Assembly (NCBI RefSeq): GCF_004343605.1
Contig: NZ_POSF01000019.1
Coordinates: forward strand, 1-64,000
Reading direction: 5' to 3'
Length of the DNA stretch: 64,000 nt
Origin: Dehalobacter sp. 12DCB1
GTDB taxonomy: Bacteria > Bacillota > Desulfitobacteriia > Desulfitobacteriales > Syntrophobotulaceae
Part shown: positions 46,292-54,981 of the stretch, piece by piece
Position numbering within the stretch: the stretch's first letter is position 1
How the letters are laid out: the number at the start of each line of letters is the position of its first letter
The notes under the pieces: model-generated
Told to the model about the DNA's origin: nothing
The model's input: only the letters and a program-made list of their open reading frames with translations
Databases searched by the model: none
Made by a program: the position numbers and the translations under genes

Positions 46292-47575
46292 TCAGATTTT
46301 ATCAAGTGCCTGCTTCAGATCGGCAATAATGTCTTCGGCATCCTCAATACCGATGGACAATCTGATCATATCCGGCGTCACGCCGGAAGCAAGCTGTTCT
46401 TGCTCAGACAGTTGGGCATGAGTCGTGCTAGCCGGATGAATAACAAGAGATTTAGCATCGGCGACATTAGCGAGTAAAGAGAACAGCTCCAGGTTATTGA
46501 TAAACTTTTTGCCTTCTTCGATACCGCCCTTAATCCCAAAAGTAAAAATCGAACCACTTCCTTTGGGAAAGTATTTTTTAGCTAAGTCATGGTATTTGTT
46601 TCCTTCAAGTTCGGGGTAATTGACCCAGGAGACACGCGGATGACTCTGGAGGAAATCAACAACTTTCCTGGTGTTCTCCACATGCTGTCTGACCCGGAGA
46701 GACAGAGTCTCAAGTCCCTGAAGCAAAAGGAATGAATTAAACGGGCTGATCGTTGCTCCCGTATCCCGGATCAGCTGCAGCCGGATTTTGGAAATATAGG
46801 CCAACGGTCCAAGTGCTTCAAAGTATTTTAAGCCATGGTAGCTTGGATCAGGTTCGATCATCCCCGGAAATTTACCGCTTGCCGACCAATCAAATTTTCC
46901 GGAATCAATGATCAGTCCTCCGATTGTTGTACCATGTCCGCCAATAAACTTCGTTGCGGAATGCACAACAATATCCGCGCCGAATTCGATCGGCTTGAGA
47001 AGGTAAGGTGATGCAAATGTACTATCGATAATCAGCGGGATACCATTTTCATGCGCGATTTGAGCCACAGTCTCAATATCGACAATGTTGATGCCCGGAT
47101 TGCCAAGGGCTTCTATATAGATGGCTTTTGTTTTTTTCGTGATGGCAGTCTGGAAATTTTCCGGCTCATCGGGATTCACGAACGTGGTTTTTAAACCAAG
47201 TCTGGCCAGCGTCGTTGAAAACAAATTATAGGTTCCGCCATACAACGTATTCGCAGATACAATCTCATCGCCAGCGCCGGCAATATTTAAGATGGCATAC
47301 GTGACAGCGGCCGATCCGGATGCTGTTGCAATCGCGGCAGCTCCGCCCTCCAGCGCTGCAATCCTCTTTTCCAGGACCTCCGTCGTCGGATTCATCATCC
47401 GGGTATAGATATTGCCGGATTCCTCCAGGCTGAATAATTTAGCCGCATGATCCGTATCCTTAAATACATACGAAGTCGTCTGATAAATGGGCACGGCTCT
47501 GGAACCTGTTACCGGATCAGGCACCTGACCGGCATGAACCTGCAACGTATCAAATTTCCAGTTATTTTTGCTCAT
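46292..47575 (-). CDS. metY: O-acetylhomoserine sulfhydrylase, copy 2
   Basis: A 427-residue PLP enzyme aligning end to end with the copy at 33340-34620, including [15 protein letters not shown] (PLP lysine) and the C-terminal [15 protein letters not shown]. Differences are scattered substitutions, so both copies look functional. It again follows a cysK gene on the same strand. The second copy may differ in regulation, because the 27-bp motif found at cysK copy 1 is absent from this locus. Confidence 0.94.
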   Translation of the reverse strand: MSKNNWKFDTLQVHAGQVPDPVTGSRAVPIYQTTSYVFKDTDHAAKLFSLEESGNIYTRMMNPTTEVLEKRIAALEGGAAAIATASGSAAVTYAILNIAGAGDEIVSANTLYGGTYNLFSTTLARLGLKTTFVNPDEPENFQTAITKKTKAIYIEALGNPGINIVDIETVAQIAHENGIPLIIDSTFASPYLLKPIEFGADIVVHSATKFIGGHGTTIGGLIIDSGKFDWSASGKFPGMIEPDPSYHGLKYFEALGPLAYISKIRLQLIRDTGATISPFNSFLLLQGLETLSLRVRQHVENTRKVVDFLQSHPRVSWVNYPELEGNKYHDLAKKYFPKGSGSIFTFGIKGGIEEGKKFINNLELFSLLANVADAKSLVIHPASTTHAQLSEQEQLASGVTPDMIRLSIGIEDAEDIIADLKQALDKI

Positions 47576-47641
47576 ATTGTTTCTCCCCTTAAATATTTTA
47601 GATTGCTCATATGTTCATATGTTTCTGGTTTGCAATTATAT

Positions 47642-48571
47642 TTATTTATCCTGAAACATTTCAGTACTTACATACCTTTCACCGGTATCCGGAAGAATGA
47701 CCACAATCATTTTTCCTTCATTTTCTGGACGTTTGGCAACTTCCAAGGCGGCAAAAGCGGCTGCACCGGCGGAAATCCCGACCAGCATTCCCTCTTTTTT
47801 CACCAGTTCTCTGCCCGTCTGATACGCTTCTTGATCCGTCACCTGGAATATTTCATCAATGAGGTCAAGGTTTAAAACTCCGGGAACAAACCCTGCTCCA
47901 ATTCCCTGAAGGTTGTGGGGACCCGGCCTGCCCCCTGAGAGAACCGGAGAGCCTTGAGGTTCGACTGCGATCACCTTTAGTTCAGGCTTACGCACCTTCA
48001 GGACTTCTCCTATGCCTGTAAGTGTACCTCCTGTTCCAACTCCGGCAACCAGAATGTCTATTTTGCCATCTGTATCGGCCCAGATTTCCTCAGCCGTCGT
48101 CTCCCGATGGATTTGAGGGTTGGCCTGATTTTCAAACTGCTGGGGAATAAAGGATCCGGGGATTTCCTGAGCCAACTCCGCTGCTTTTTTAATTGAACCT
48201 GTCATCCCTTCCGATCCTGACGTTAGGATGACTTCAGCACCGTAAGCCTGAAGCAGCTTCCGCCTCTCTACACTCATTGTTTCCGGCATGGTCAGGATTA
48301 GTCGGTACCCTTTGACCGCTGCGACAAAAGCCAGGCCAATACCAGTATTTCCGCTAGTCGGTTCAATAATCACCGAGTCCTTTGTCATCAGGCCTTTTTT
48401 CTCGGCATCCAGAATCATATTTAAAGCAATCCTATCCTTAATGCTACCACCAGGATTGAACGATTCAATCTTTGCAATTACCTCCGCATTGATTCCAGCA
48501 GAGATATGATGAAGTCTTACCAGCGGCGTGCCGCCGATAAGTTCCGTCAAGCCGTTATAAATCTTTCCCAC
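47642..48571 (-). CDS. cysK: Cysteine synthase, copy 2
   Basis: O-acetylserine sulfhydrylase paralogous to 34775-35704. The PLP lysine is in [12 protein letters not shown], with [14 protein letters not shown] and [10 protein letters not shown] following. The frame is open to 48592, but I prefer the GTG at 48571: AAGGGG lies nine bases upstream, and this start gives 309 residues whose N-terminus ([17 protein letters not shown]) aligns with copy 1, also 309 residues. It pairs with metY copy 2. Confidence 0.93.
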   Translation of the reverse strand: MGKIYNGLTELIGGTPLVRLHHISAGINAEVIAKIESFNPGGSIKDRIALNMILDAEKKGLMTKDSVIIEPTSGNTGIGLAFVAAVKGYRLILTMPETMSVERRKLLQAYGAEVILTSGSEGMTGSIKKAAELAQEIPGSFIPQQFENQANPQIHRETTAEEIWADTDGKIDILVAGVGTGGTLTGIGEVLKVRKPELKVIAVEPQGSPVLSGGRPGPHNLQGIGAGFVPGVLNLDLIDEIFQVTDQEAYQTGRELVKKEGMLVGISAGAAAFAALEVAKRPENEGKMIVVILPDTGERYVSTEMFQDK

Positions 48572-48642
48572 TTTATGCATCCCCTTACCCATGCTAACAA
48601 TATTTCATATGATCTTTGTGCGAACACTTTTAGCACACTTCT

Positions 48643-49407
48643 CTACCACCCCCGGGACGATCCACCGCCCCCAGAAGAACCCCCTCCGAACCCGCCACCA
48701 CCAAAACCACCGCCGGAAGAGCCTCCTCCAAATCCGCCTCCGAATCCTCCCCCAAAAGGGCCGCGAAAATTGCCGCTCCGCTTGCCTCTGTTACGACTGT
48801 TAAGGTAAATAATGACAATGAACACAATTAGGATGATAATCCAGTCATAATCAAATCCTGATGATTCTTCGGCTGCTAATTCCTCCGATGCCCCTAGATC
48901 ATCAATGCCATACTCCTCGCAGATCTCAGCGACCAGGAGATTAAACACCAGATAGACGCCGCCGTCGTAGTCCCCATCCTGGAAATACGGTGTAGACTGG
49001 TCCAGGAAACGACCGGCTTTGGCATCATTAATCCTACCTTCCAGACCATAGCCCACTTCGATTCTGCGCTTCCGGTCCTCTTTGCTGATCAGGAACAATA
49101 CACCGTTATTTTTTTCCTGATCTCCAATGCCCCAGGCCCGAAACAGTTTATTGGCATACTCCTCAACCGTGCTGCCTTCCAGGGAATCCACCGTCACAAC
49201 GGCAATTTGAGCTGAGGTTTTTTCATCCAGAGTAGCGGCAATTCTAAGAATTTCCTGTTTTGTTGCATCTGCCAGCATACCGGCATAATCCTGTACATAA
49301 ATATCCATTGTCGGCTTGGCCGGCAGTGTCAATGCCAGCAGAGAAGGGCAAACCCCTGCCGTCAGTAAAAACACAGCCAGGAATATGGAAAGGAGTTTCT
49401 TTGCCAT
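48643..49407 (-). CDS. TPM-domain membrane protein with glycine-rich tail
   Basis: A 254-residue exported protein. It has a signal peptide (MAKKLLSIFLAVFLL), then a TPM domain (YVQDYAGMLADATKQEILRIAATLDEKTSAQIAVVTVDS...GVLFLISKEDRKRRIEVGYGLEGRI). A transmembrane helix (IIILIVFIVIIYL) and a tail of GGGFGGGF/SSGGG repeats complete it. TPM proteins have been linked to photosystem repair in plants, but the bacterial role is unclear. I chose the ATG at 49407, with TAGGAGA upstream, overlapping the end of lemA. The lemA-TPM pair is common. Confidence 0.9.
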   Translation of the reverse strand: MAKKLLSIFLAVFLLTAGVCPSLLALTLPAKPTMDIYVQDYAGMLADATKQEILRIAATLDEKTSAQIAVVTVDSLEGSTVEEYANKLFRAWGIGDQEKNNGVLFLISKEDRKRRIEVGYGLEGRINDAKAGRFLDQSTPYFQDGDYDGGVYLVFNLLVAEICEEYGIDDLGASEELAAEESSGFDYDWIIILIVFIVIIYLNSRNRGKRSGNFRGPFGGGFGGGFGGGSSGGGFGGGGFGGGSSGGGGSSRGW

Positions 49408-49417
49408 TTCTGTTCTC

Positions 49418-49987
49418 CTACTCGCCAAAGTTTACTACCGGAGCCTTCTCTGCTCCTTCCTCAGCCTCGTAGTAAGTGTAGCTTTCAAAATTAAACATCC
49501 CTGCAATAATATTTTTCGGGAAACGCTTGATGGAAGTATTAAACGTTTGAACAGCCTCATTGTAATCCTGACGGGCGATTGTCAGGCGGTTCTCAGTCCC
49601 GGCCAGTTCATCCTGCAGGGCGATGAAGTTCTGGTTTGCTTTCAGATCCGGATAATTCTCAACGATCACCAGTAATCTGGACAAAGCACTGCTCAGTTCA
49701 TCGTCTGCTGCTACTTTTTCATTGATTGTCTGGGCTCCGGCCAGTTTCGAACGCGCATCCGCGATAGCGGTAAATACTTCATTTTCATGCGCAGCATATC
49801 CCTTGACTGTTGCCACAAGATTTGGAATCAGGTCCGTTCTGCGCTGCAGCTGGTTCTCGACCTGGCTCCACTTACTTTTTACATTTTCATCAGCAGTCAC
49901 CAGGCTGTTATAGCTGCCGATCAAAGAACCTCCCATGATCATAATTAGAATCAGGATAATTCCTAATACAATAGCTGTCTTTTTCAT
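49418..49987 (-). CDS. lemA: LemA-family membrane protein
   Basis: A 189-residue protein with an N-terminal membrane helix (TAIVLGIILILIMIMGGSLIGSYN) and a helical coiled domain, including the family stretch VENQLQRRTDLIPNLVATVKGYAAHE. LemA proteins have no confirmed biochemical function. It overlaps the TPM gene and they probably act together at the membrane. Confidence 0.92.
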   Translation of the reverse strand: MKKTAIVLGIILILIMIMGGSLIGSYNSLVTADENVKSKWSQVENQLQRRTDLIPNLVATVKGYAAHENEVFTAIADARSKLAGAQTINEKVAADDELSSALSRLLVIVENYPDLKANQNFIALQDELAGTENRLTIARQDYNEAVQTFNTSIKRFPKNIIAGMFNFESYTYYEAEEGAEKAPVVNFGE

Positions 49988-50201
49988 TTTTCTCCCCCAT
50001 TCAGTAATTTTCTTTTGATCTTAGGAACATCTTAACATAATTTTTGAAACATCTTAATCCTTTTTGTCCTTTTTACCTTTTAGATAAAGAAACAAAACGA
50101 CCGGTATCATAGACAAGATAGGGGCTTCCCCTTTTTATTGGCACATACAGGCCGAGATACCGTTACAGAACCTGGTGGTGGTAAAAGTCACTCCCCAAAA
50201 A

Positions 50202-51095
50202 CTATAAAGAAAGATGGCTGATTAGGTTTTCCAAATCAGTCGGAACAGGGGCCTGTATTTCAATTAACTTTCCGCCCACGGGATGGCAAAACGAGACGGA
50301 TCTGGCATGCAAGGCCTGTCTGAGTATCAGGGAGGAGCGCTTCCCGTACATTCTGTCTCCAAGCACAGGATGGCCAAGGGAGGAGAGATGAACGCGGATC
50401 TGGTGCGTTCTTCCGGTTTCAAGGGTAAGCTCCAACAGGGAATAATTCTTAAAAGTCTTGATCGTATTGTAATGGGTAAGCGCACGCTCCCCCTGATCAC
50501 GAACAGCCCGCCGATTCGGCAGTGTTGGGTGCGATCCGATTGGTGCGTCAACGGAACCGGATGGCGGCTCAATTCTTCCCTCGACCACTGCATAATATTT
50601 TCTTTTCAGTCTTCCATCCTGTAACTGTTTTTCCAGTTCAGACTGGGTTCGTGCATCTTTGACAAATACCACACAGCCTGTAGTATCCCGGTCCAGACGG
50701 TGTAAAGGACGGATGGTAATTGTCTCTCCATGTCCCCGAAAGTACTCCGCTAGATAGTTGGCCAGCGTTCCGCCGGTTGTTTGCCCCGCTGGATGCACCA
50801 ACATGCCGGCTGGTTTATATAAAATAATAAGTGCCGAATCTTCAAACAAAATGTCAATCAATCCCGGCTCAGGCTTAACCCCAAAGGACTGATCTTCCAA
50901 AACGAGAACATCCAAGATGTCCCCGCTTTTTATCTTTTTCTGAAGATAAGCATTTCTTTTATTGAGACGTACTCCGCCTGCTCTGGTCAGCTTTTGGATT
51001 TTTCTGCCAGAACATTGTGCAATACTTTTCAAATACTGCTCGACAGTCAAACCCTGATGTTCTTCGGCAATCCAAAATGTTTGAAATTTCTTCAT
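50202..51095 (-). CDS. RluA-family pseudouridine synthase
   Basis: A 297-residue RNA-modifying enzyme. An N-terminal S4-like domain (CSGRKIQKLTRAGGVRLNKRNAYLQKKIKSGD) precedes the catalytic domain, with the active-site Asp in RPLHRLDRDTTGCVV and the later GRTHQIRVHLSSLGHPVLGD. It most resembles the RluD/RluC type acting on 23S rRNA. The exact uridine target cannot be told from sequence. It is monocistronic. Confidence 0.92.
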   Translation of the reverse strand: MKKFQTFWIAEEHQGLTVEQYLKSIAQCSGRKIQKLTRAGGVRLNKRNAYLQKKIKSGDILDVLVLEDQSFGVKPEPGLIDILFEDSALIILYKPAGMLVHPAGQTTGGTLANYLAEYFRGHGETITIRPLHRLDRDTTGCVVFVKDARTQSELEKQLQDGRLKRKYYAVVEGRIEPPSGSVDAPIGSHPTLPNRRAVRDQGERALTHYNTIKTFKNYSLLELTLETGRTHQIRVHLSSLGHPVLGDRMYGKRSSLILRQALHARSVSFCHPVGGKLIEIQAPVPTDLENLISHLSL

Positions 51096-51422
51096 AAGGT
51101 CCCTCTCTCATGTCCTTTGACCATGCTTTTCTTCATCATCTCTGACCGCGATCTTGATGATGTCTAACAGGGAATCATGGTTTGGTATCAGTTTATCTTT
51201 GATTAATAATTATTCAATTAGGTTCAGAACATCGATTGACTTCCTGAGCGTCAATTGAATTATAACTGACTATTGAATTCGGGCATCAATTGATGTCTTG
51301 AATACTTGACAGTAGGACTAATCGGAATTAGAGATAGCAGATTCTGTCGGGAGAAGATGCAAATCCAATGTCCCTATGCTAAAATAAGTCATATTAAATC
51401 CATGTGATAAGGGGAGACGGAA
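51096..51422. other. Intergenic region upstream of the desulfurase-like gene
   Basis: Divergent upstream region of 327 bp. It holds an inverted repeat ATTGAC (51235-51240)/GTCAAT (51250-51255) and a second CAATTGA nearby, and a possible plus-strand promoter TTGACA (51306-51311)-17 bp-TAGAGA. I see no gene in it. Confidence 0.5.
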
Positions 51423-52565
51423 TTGCTTTATTTTGATAATGCCGCAACTTCCTGGCCTAAACCCGAGGTGGTCTACGAAACCCATGACCGGGTTCTGCGT
51501 CAGGGAGGGAGTGCCGGACGCGGTGTCAATCAATCTTCTCTGCGCGCCGGGCGGGAGCTTCTTCATACCAGAAAGGCTTTAAGCCGCTTATTTGGCATTG
51601 CAAGCACTGAGAGAATTGTTTTTACACAGAATATCACCGAATCGCTCAATGTGGGACTTCATGGACTTCTTCAGACTGGGGATCATGTTCTGATCAGCTC
51701 CCTTGAACACAATGCCGTTGTCCGTCCGCTGGAATATCTCAAAAAGAGCGGAATTTTCTATACAATTGTTCCGTGCAGCCGGGAGGGTTTTTTGGATCCC
51801 GCTATTGTGGAATCTAATTTTCGGCCCAATACCCGTTTGCTTTGTTTTACGCATGCTTCGAATGTGCTGGGCACGATTCTGCCGATCAAACAACTCGGGC
51901 AAATAGCTAAAGCGCATAATTGTCTGTTTATGGTGGATGCTGCCCAGACTGCTGGCGTGATACCGATTGACGTGGAAGACCAGCACATCGATTTTTTAGC
52001 CTTTACCGGCCATAAGAGCCTGTCGGGACCGCAAGGGGTTGGCGGATACTATGCTAGGCCAGAGCTTTTTTTGAATCCTCTGATTTATGGAGGGACAGGC
52101 CTTCATTCCCTGAATCTTGAACAGCCGAATATTTGGCCGGAAGGGATGGAAAGCGGCACAAGGAATATCCCGGGAATCGCGGCCCTCGGGGCTGCGGTAG
52201 AGTTCATATTGCATGAGGGCCTCTCTAAGATCCGCAGCCATGAACTTCAACTGATGGCTGTCCTGCTTGAAGGATTGGAGCATATCCCGGAGATTCAAAT
52301 TCTTGGGCCCCGTGACATCAATGCGAGAGTCGGCCTGGTATCCTGTATTTTCCGGAATCATACCCCTGACAGTGTGGCTCTGGAGTTGGATCGCCGCTTT
52401 GATATTGTTACCCGCTCCGGACTACATTGCGCCCCCTTAGCCCATCAAACAGCCGGAACTATTGATCACGGAGCATTGCGTATCAGTATCAATTATTCAC
52501 AGACAGAGTCGGATATTGTGGCGTTATTGGCTGCTTTAAACACCATATTGGGAGGTTCAATGTGA
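51423..52565 (+). CDS. Class V aminotransferase, cysteine desulfurase-like
   Basis: A 380-residue PLP enzyme of the NifS/CsdB-related group. FDNAATSWPKPEVV is at the N-terminus, the PLP lysine lies in FTGHKSLSGPQG, and a cysteine in TRSGLHCAPLAH is at the position of the catalytic cysteine. The start is a TTG at 51423 with GGGGAGACGG upstream. It is followed directly by DUF3343 and DsrE-like genes, a grouping seen in selenium or sulfur trafficking loci, so it may release sulfur or selenium for a carrier. Confidence 0.9.
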   Translation: MLYFDNAATSWPKPEVVYETHDRVLRQGGSAGRGVNQSSLRAGRELLHTRKALSRLFGIASTERIVFTQNITESLNVGLHGLLQTGDHVLISSLEHNAVVRPLEYLKKSGIFYTIVPCSREGFLDPAIVESNFRPNTRLLCFTHASNVLGTILPIKQLGQIAKAHNCLFMVDAAQTAGVIPIDVEDQHIDFLAFTGHKSLSGPQGVGGYYARPELFLNPLIYGGTGLHSLNLEQPNIWPEGMESGTRNIPGIAALGAAVEFILHEGLSKIRSHELQLMAVLLEGLEHIPEIQILGPRDINARVGLVSCIFRNHTPDSVALELDRRFDIVTRSGLHCAPLAHQTAGTIDHGALRISINYSQTESDIVALLAALNTILGGSM

Positions 52566-52792
52566 CAAGTTCGGAACATGTCGCCCTTGTTTTCAGTTCC
52601 GTTCATCAAACACTTGAGGCGGAAGATCTTTTAAATTCCGGTAGCTGGCCTTTTGTCCTGATACCGGTCCCTCCCTCAATTAACCAGGGCTGCGGGCTCG
52701 CGATCCAGATTGCCTGCTCCGACCAGCAGGGCGTTGAAGCGTATTTGGAGCAGCATGACATTCTTCCACTCAAAGCTGTCCCTATGAATTGA
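52562..52792 (+). CDS. DUF3343 protein
   Basis: A 76-residue protein whose GTG start (52562) overlaps the stop codon of the upstream desulfurase-like gene, with GGGAGG six bases before it, so translation is coupled. Family features are ALVFSSVHQTLEAEDLL and PVPPSINQGCGLAIQI with a single conserved cysteine. DUF3343 proteins resemble small carriers and accompany selenium-related genes. A carrier of persulfide or selenium on that cysteine is an inference. Confidence 0.85.
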   Translation: MTSSEHVALVFSSVHQTLEAEDLLNSGSWPFVLIPVPPSINQGCGLAIQIACSDQQGVEAYLEQHDILPLKAVPMN

Positions 52793-52902
52793 TGATTATT
52801 TTTTGTTCGCAGGGATCATGTTAAATTTTAAAATTCAATATGTATGGCTATTGTCTTTTTGTTTTTTATAATTAATATTGGGGATCGAAAGGAGCATTTT
52901 TT

Positions 52903-53241
52903 ATGGGTTACGTATTGTTGGTCACAAGTAAAGGTTTCGGTAAAGGTGAAGAAATCCTAGGAGAAAAATTAATGTATTCCTATCTCTACAGTCTGAGCGA
53001 GGGAGACTATTTGCCCTCTCATATTTTATTTCTGCACGAAGGCGTCAAGCTGGTCACGGAAGATGCCCCGGTTCTGAACATTTTAAAGAGTTTAGCCGAG
53101 AAAGGGGTCAACCTTTACGCCTGTGGCATCTGCCTGGATTTCTACAACCTTAAGGATCAGGTCAAGGTAGGCGAAATCGGTAACATGTACCTGAATATGG
53201 ATATTATGGCCCAGGCTGAAAAAGTAATCACCCTCGGATAA
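52903..53241 (+). CDS. DsrE-family protein resembling the YedF C-terminal domain
   Basis: A 112-residue protein with the DsrE fold. The core CGICLDFYNLKDQVKVGEIGNMY matches the C-terminal part of YedF-type selenium metabolism proteins, which usually also have an N-terminal TusA domain; that domain is missing here. The cysteine pair (C74, C77) is the likely active site. It has a GAAAGGAG site and follows DUF3343 by 110 bp. A strong terminator follows. Confidence 0.85.
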   Translation: MGYVLLVTSKGFGKGEEILGEKLMYSYLYSLSEGDYLPSHILFLHEGVKLVTEDAPVLNILKSLAEKGVNLYACGICLDFYNLKDQVKVGEIGNMYLNMDIMAQAEKVITLG

Positions 53242-53308
53242 CGTCAGTTCAGTTATGCCGAAGGAATATATTGCTTAAGCGAAAGTCTTTAACATAAAAT
53301 CCTACAGG

Positions 53309-53335
53309 AGGAGGAATCAGATTTCCTCCTTTTTT
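53309..53335 (+). terminator. Terminator of the desulfurase-DUF3343-DsrE operon
   Basis: Arms AGGAGGAA (53309-53316) and TTCCTCCT (53323-53330) followed by a T-run. Confidence 0.88.
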
Positions 53336-53425
53336 CTTTAGCCGCTCAGCAATTAGTTCCGTAGCCTAACTAAAGATCTTGACTTTGTTCCATCATATCT
53401 GTATCTTGTTACTCTTAAGTTGGTT

Positions 53426-53779
53426 TTAATGATGATGACTGTGCTGTTCCGGATCTACTCCGTTAATCATTACTGTACGGTAGTCACAGCCGATATAGAT
53501 CTGTTTTCCGCCCGGCAGGTCTAATGTGCAATCGGAAGAATCCTCCGTCCAGTCTTCAACAAGCGGTTCCAGCAAATCGATGATTGTCTCCAGACCGTTT
53601 TCTTCTTCGTCAATAACCTCAATGGTTGCAAAACCATAAGCCGAGGAGTTATTGCCATGAATCTCAAACGGGACCAGTTCACAGTCCTCCGGTAAAAGGG
53701 CGAGCACCTTCTGAATATGTTTCTTTTTTAAACCGCTTTCTGCAGGCACCATCCATGCTGCTGCATGATAGGTTGACAA
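53426..53779 (-). CDS. Hypothetical protein with histidine tail
   Basis: A 117-residue soluble, acidic protein I do not recognise. The C-terminus is EQHSHHH, which could bind metal, and two cysteines (DCELVPF and the later CTLD/GCDYR region) are present. It has alternating hydrophobic strands without membrane segments. It has an AGGAGG-like site upstream (minus strand) and stands alone, divergent from the sigma-54 activator gene. Confidence 0.6.
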   Translation of the reverse strand: MSTYHAAAWMVPAESGLKKKHIQKVLALLPEDCELVPFEIHGNNSSAYGFATIEVIDEEENGLETIIDLLEPLVEDWTEDSSDCTLDLPGGKQIYIGCDYRTVMINGVDPEQHSHHH

Positions 53780-53891
53780 TGCGATGACCTCCTTACCCAG
53801 TAACAGGTTTTTCCAGATAATTATATTACTTAAGTGTCTGACAAAGCAAATTTTATTGATAGATTATTATGATATTTGGGTAAAATTTGAA

Positions 53892-53920
53892 TTGACATAA
53901 TTTTCAGATAATGATAATAT
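53892..53920 (+). promoter_or_regulatory. Promoter of the orphan sigma-54 activator gene
   Basis: TTGACA (53892-53897) and TAATAT (53915-53920) with a 17-bp spacer, about 47 bp before the start codon. Confidence 0.75.
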
Positions 53921-53925
53921 TGACC
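53907..53925. promoter_or_regulatory. Fur-like box overlapping the -10
   Basis: The 19-mer beginning GATAATGATAAT matches the Fur consensus at 15 of 19 positions, with the first twelve all identical. It covers the -10 element of the promoter at 53892-53920. Confidence 0.5.
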
Positions 53926-53966
53926 CTAAGTATCTAATCGACAAAACAAAAGGAGCCGTAATTTTC

Positions 53967-54956
53967 ATGTTATCTCAAGAAAGAATTGAAAAACAATCTC
54001 AACTTAATCAAGACACCATCCATACTTTTGAAGCCATTGTCGGGAAAAGTTGGCCTATTGTACAAGCCATTGATTTTGCTAGGAATATCAGCAAATCTAC
54101 ATATAATGTTCTGCTGAATGGTGAGAGCGGGACAGGGAAAGAGATATTCGCTCAGGCAATTCATCATGATTACTGTCCCGGGGGACCTTTTGTCGCCCTT
54201 AATTGTGCTTCTATACCTAGGAATTTAATCGAAAGTGAATTGTTCGGTTATGAAGGGGGTGCTTTTACCGGAGCCAACAAAAACGGTCAGCCCGGTAAAA
54301 TAGAGGCTGCCAATGGTGGGACTTTGTTTTTGGATGAAATCGGGGATATGCCCTTGGAAGTCCAGCCTGTACTATTACGTGTCCTTGAGGACAAAAGAGT
54401 CGTCAGGATTAACAGCAGTAAGTACACCACGGTAAACTTCAGACTTATCGCCGCGACTAATCAGAACCTGTTTCAAATGGTACAGGAAAAAACATTTCGA
54501 AGCGATTTGTATTTCCGTTTATCCGTTTTAGCGATCGACATCCCCTCGCTGCGGGACAGGGGAAAGGATATTCTCCTGCTCGCACATCATTTTTTGGATC
54601 AGATCAGTAGAGAAATACAATGTGAACCACCCAAATTAAGTTTTGAGGTCTACAAAGCGCTCGTTGAATATACCTGGCCCGGGAACATCAGGCAGTTAAA
54701 AAATGCGATGGTGTATGCGGTCTTTAAAGCCAAGAATGGCATACTAAATATCGGAGACCTTCCAAATGAAATCAAACACAGGCAAACCACCGTGAGTGTA
54801 ACACAAAACAATGATCCGCTGCCTTTAAGGGATATCCAGAAAGAAGCCATTATGCATGCTTTGTGTAAGAATAAAAACAAAGACGAAGCAGCTAGAGAGC
54901 TGGGCTTGTCAAAATCAACATTGTACAGAAAAATAAAGGAGTATGGCCTTAAGTAA
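53967..54956 (+). CDS. Sigma-54-dependent transcription activator lacking a sensor domain
   Basis: A 329-residue enhancer-binding protein. It has only about 25 residues before the AAA+ domain. Walker A (GESGTGKE), the sigma-54 contact loop (EGGAFTGANK), Walker B (GGTLFLDEIGDM) and sensor II (WPGNIRQLKNA) are all present. The C-terminus is a Fis-type helix-turn-helix (KDEAARELGLSKSTLYRKIKEYG). There is no PAS, GAF or receiver domain, so control must come from a partner protein or from its own expression. A sigma-A promoter with a Fur-like box lies upstream. Targets are unknown. Confidence 0.92.
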   Translation: MLSQERIEKQSQLNQDTIHTFEAIVGKSWPIVQAIDFARNISKSTYNVLLNGESGTGKEIFAQAIHHDYCPGGPFVALNCASIPRNLIESELFGYEGGAFTGANKNGQPGKIEAANGGTLFLDEIGDMPLEVQPVLLRVLEDKRVVRINSSKYTTVNFRLIAATNQNLFQMVQEKTFRSDLYFRLSVLAIDIPSLRDRGKDILLLAHHFLDQISREIQCEPPKLSFEVYKALVEYTWPGNIRQLKNAMVYAVFKAKNGILNIGDLPNEIKHRQTTVSVTQNNDPLPLRDIQKEAIMHALCKNKNKDEAARELGLSKSTLYRKIKEYGLK

Positions 54957-54981
54957 AATATGACGCAAAATACTTTTTATC

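Noticed and set aside
48650-48790. Proline-rich plus-strand ORFs opposite the TPM gene
   Set aside because: They are the reverse complement of the glycine-rich tail of the TPM protein, not genes.
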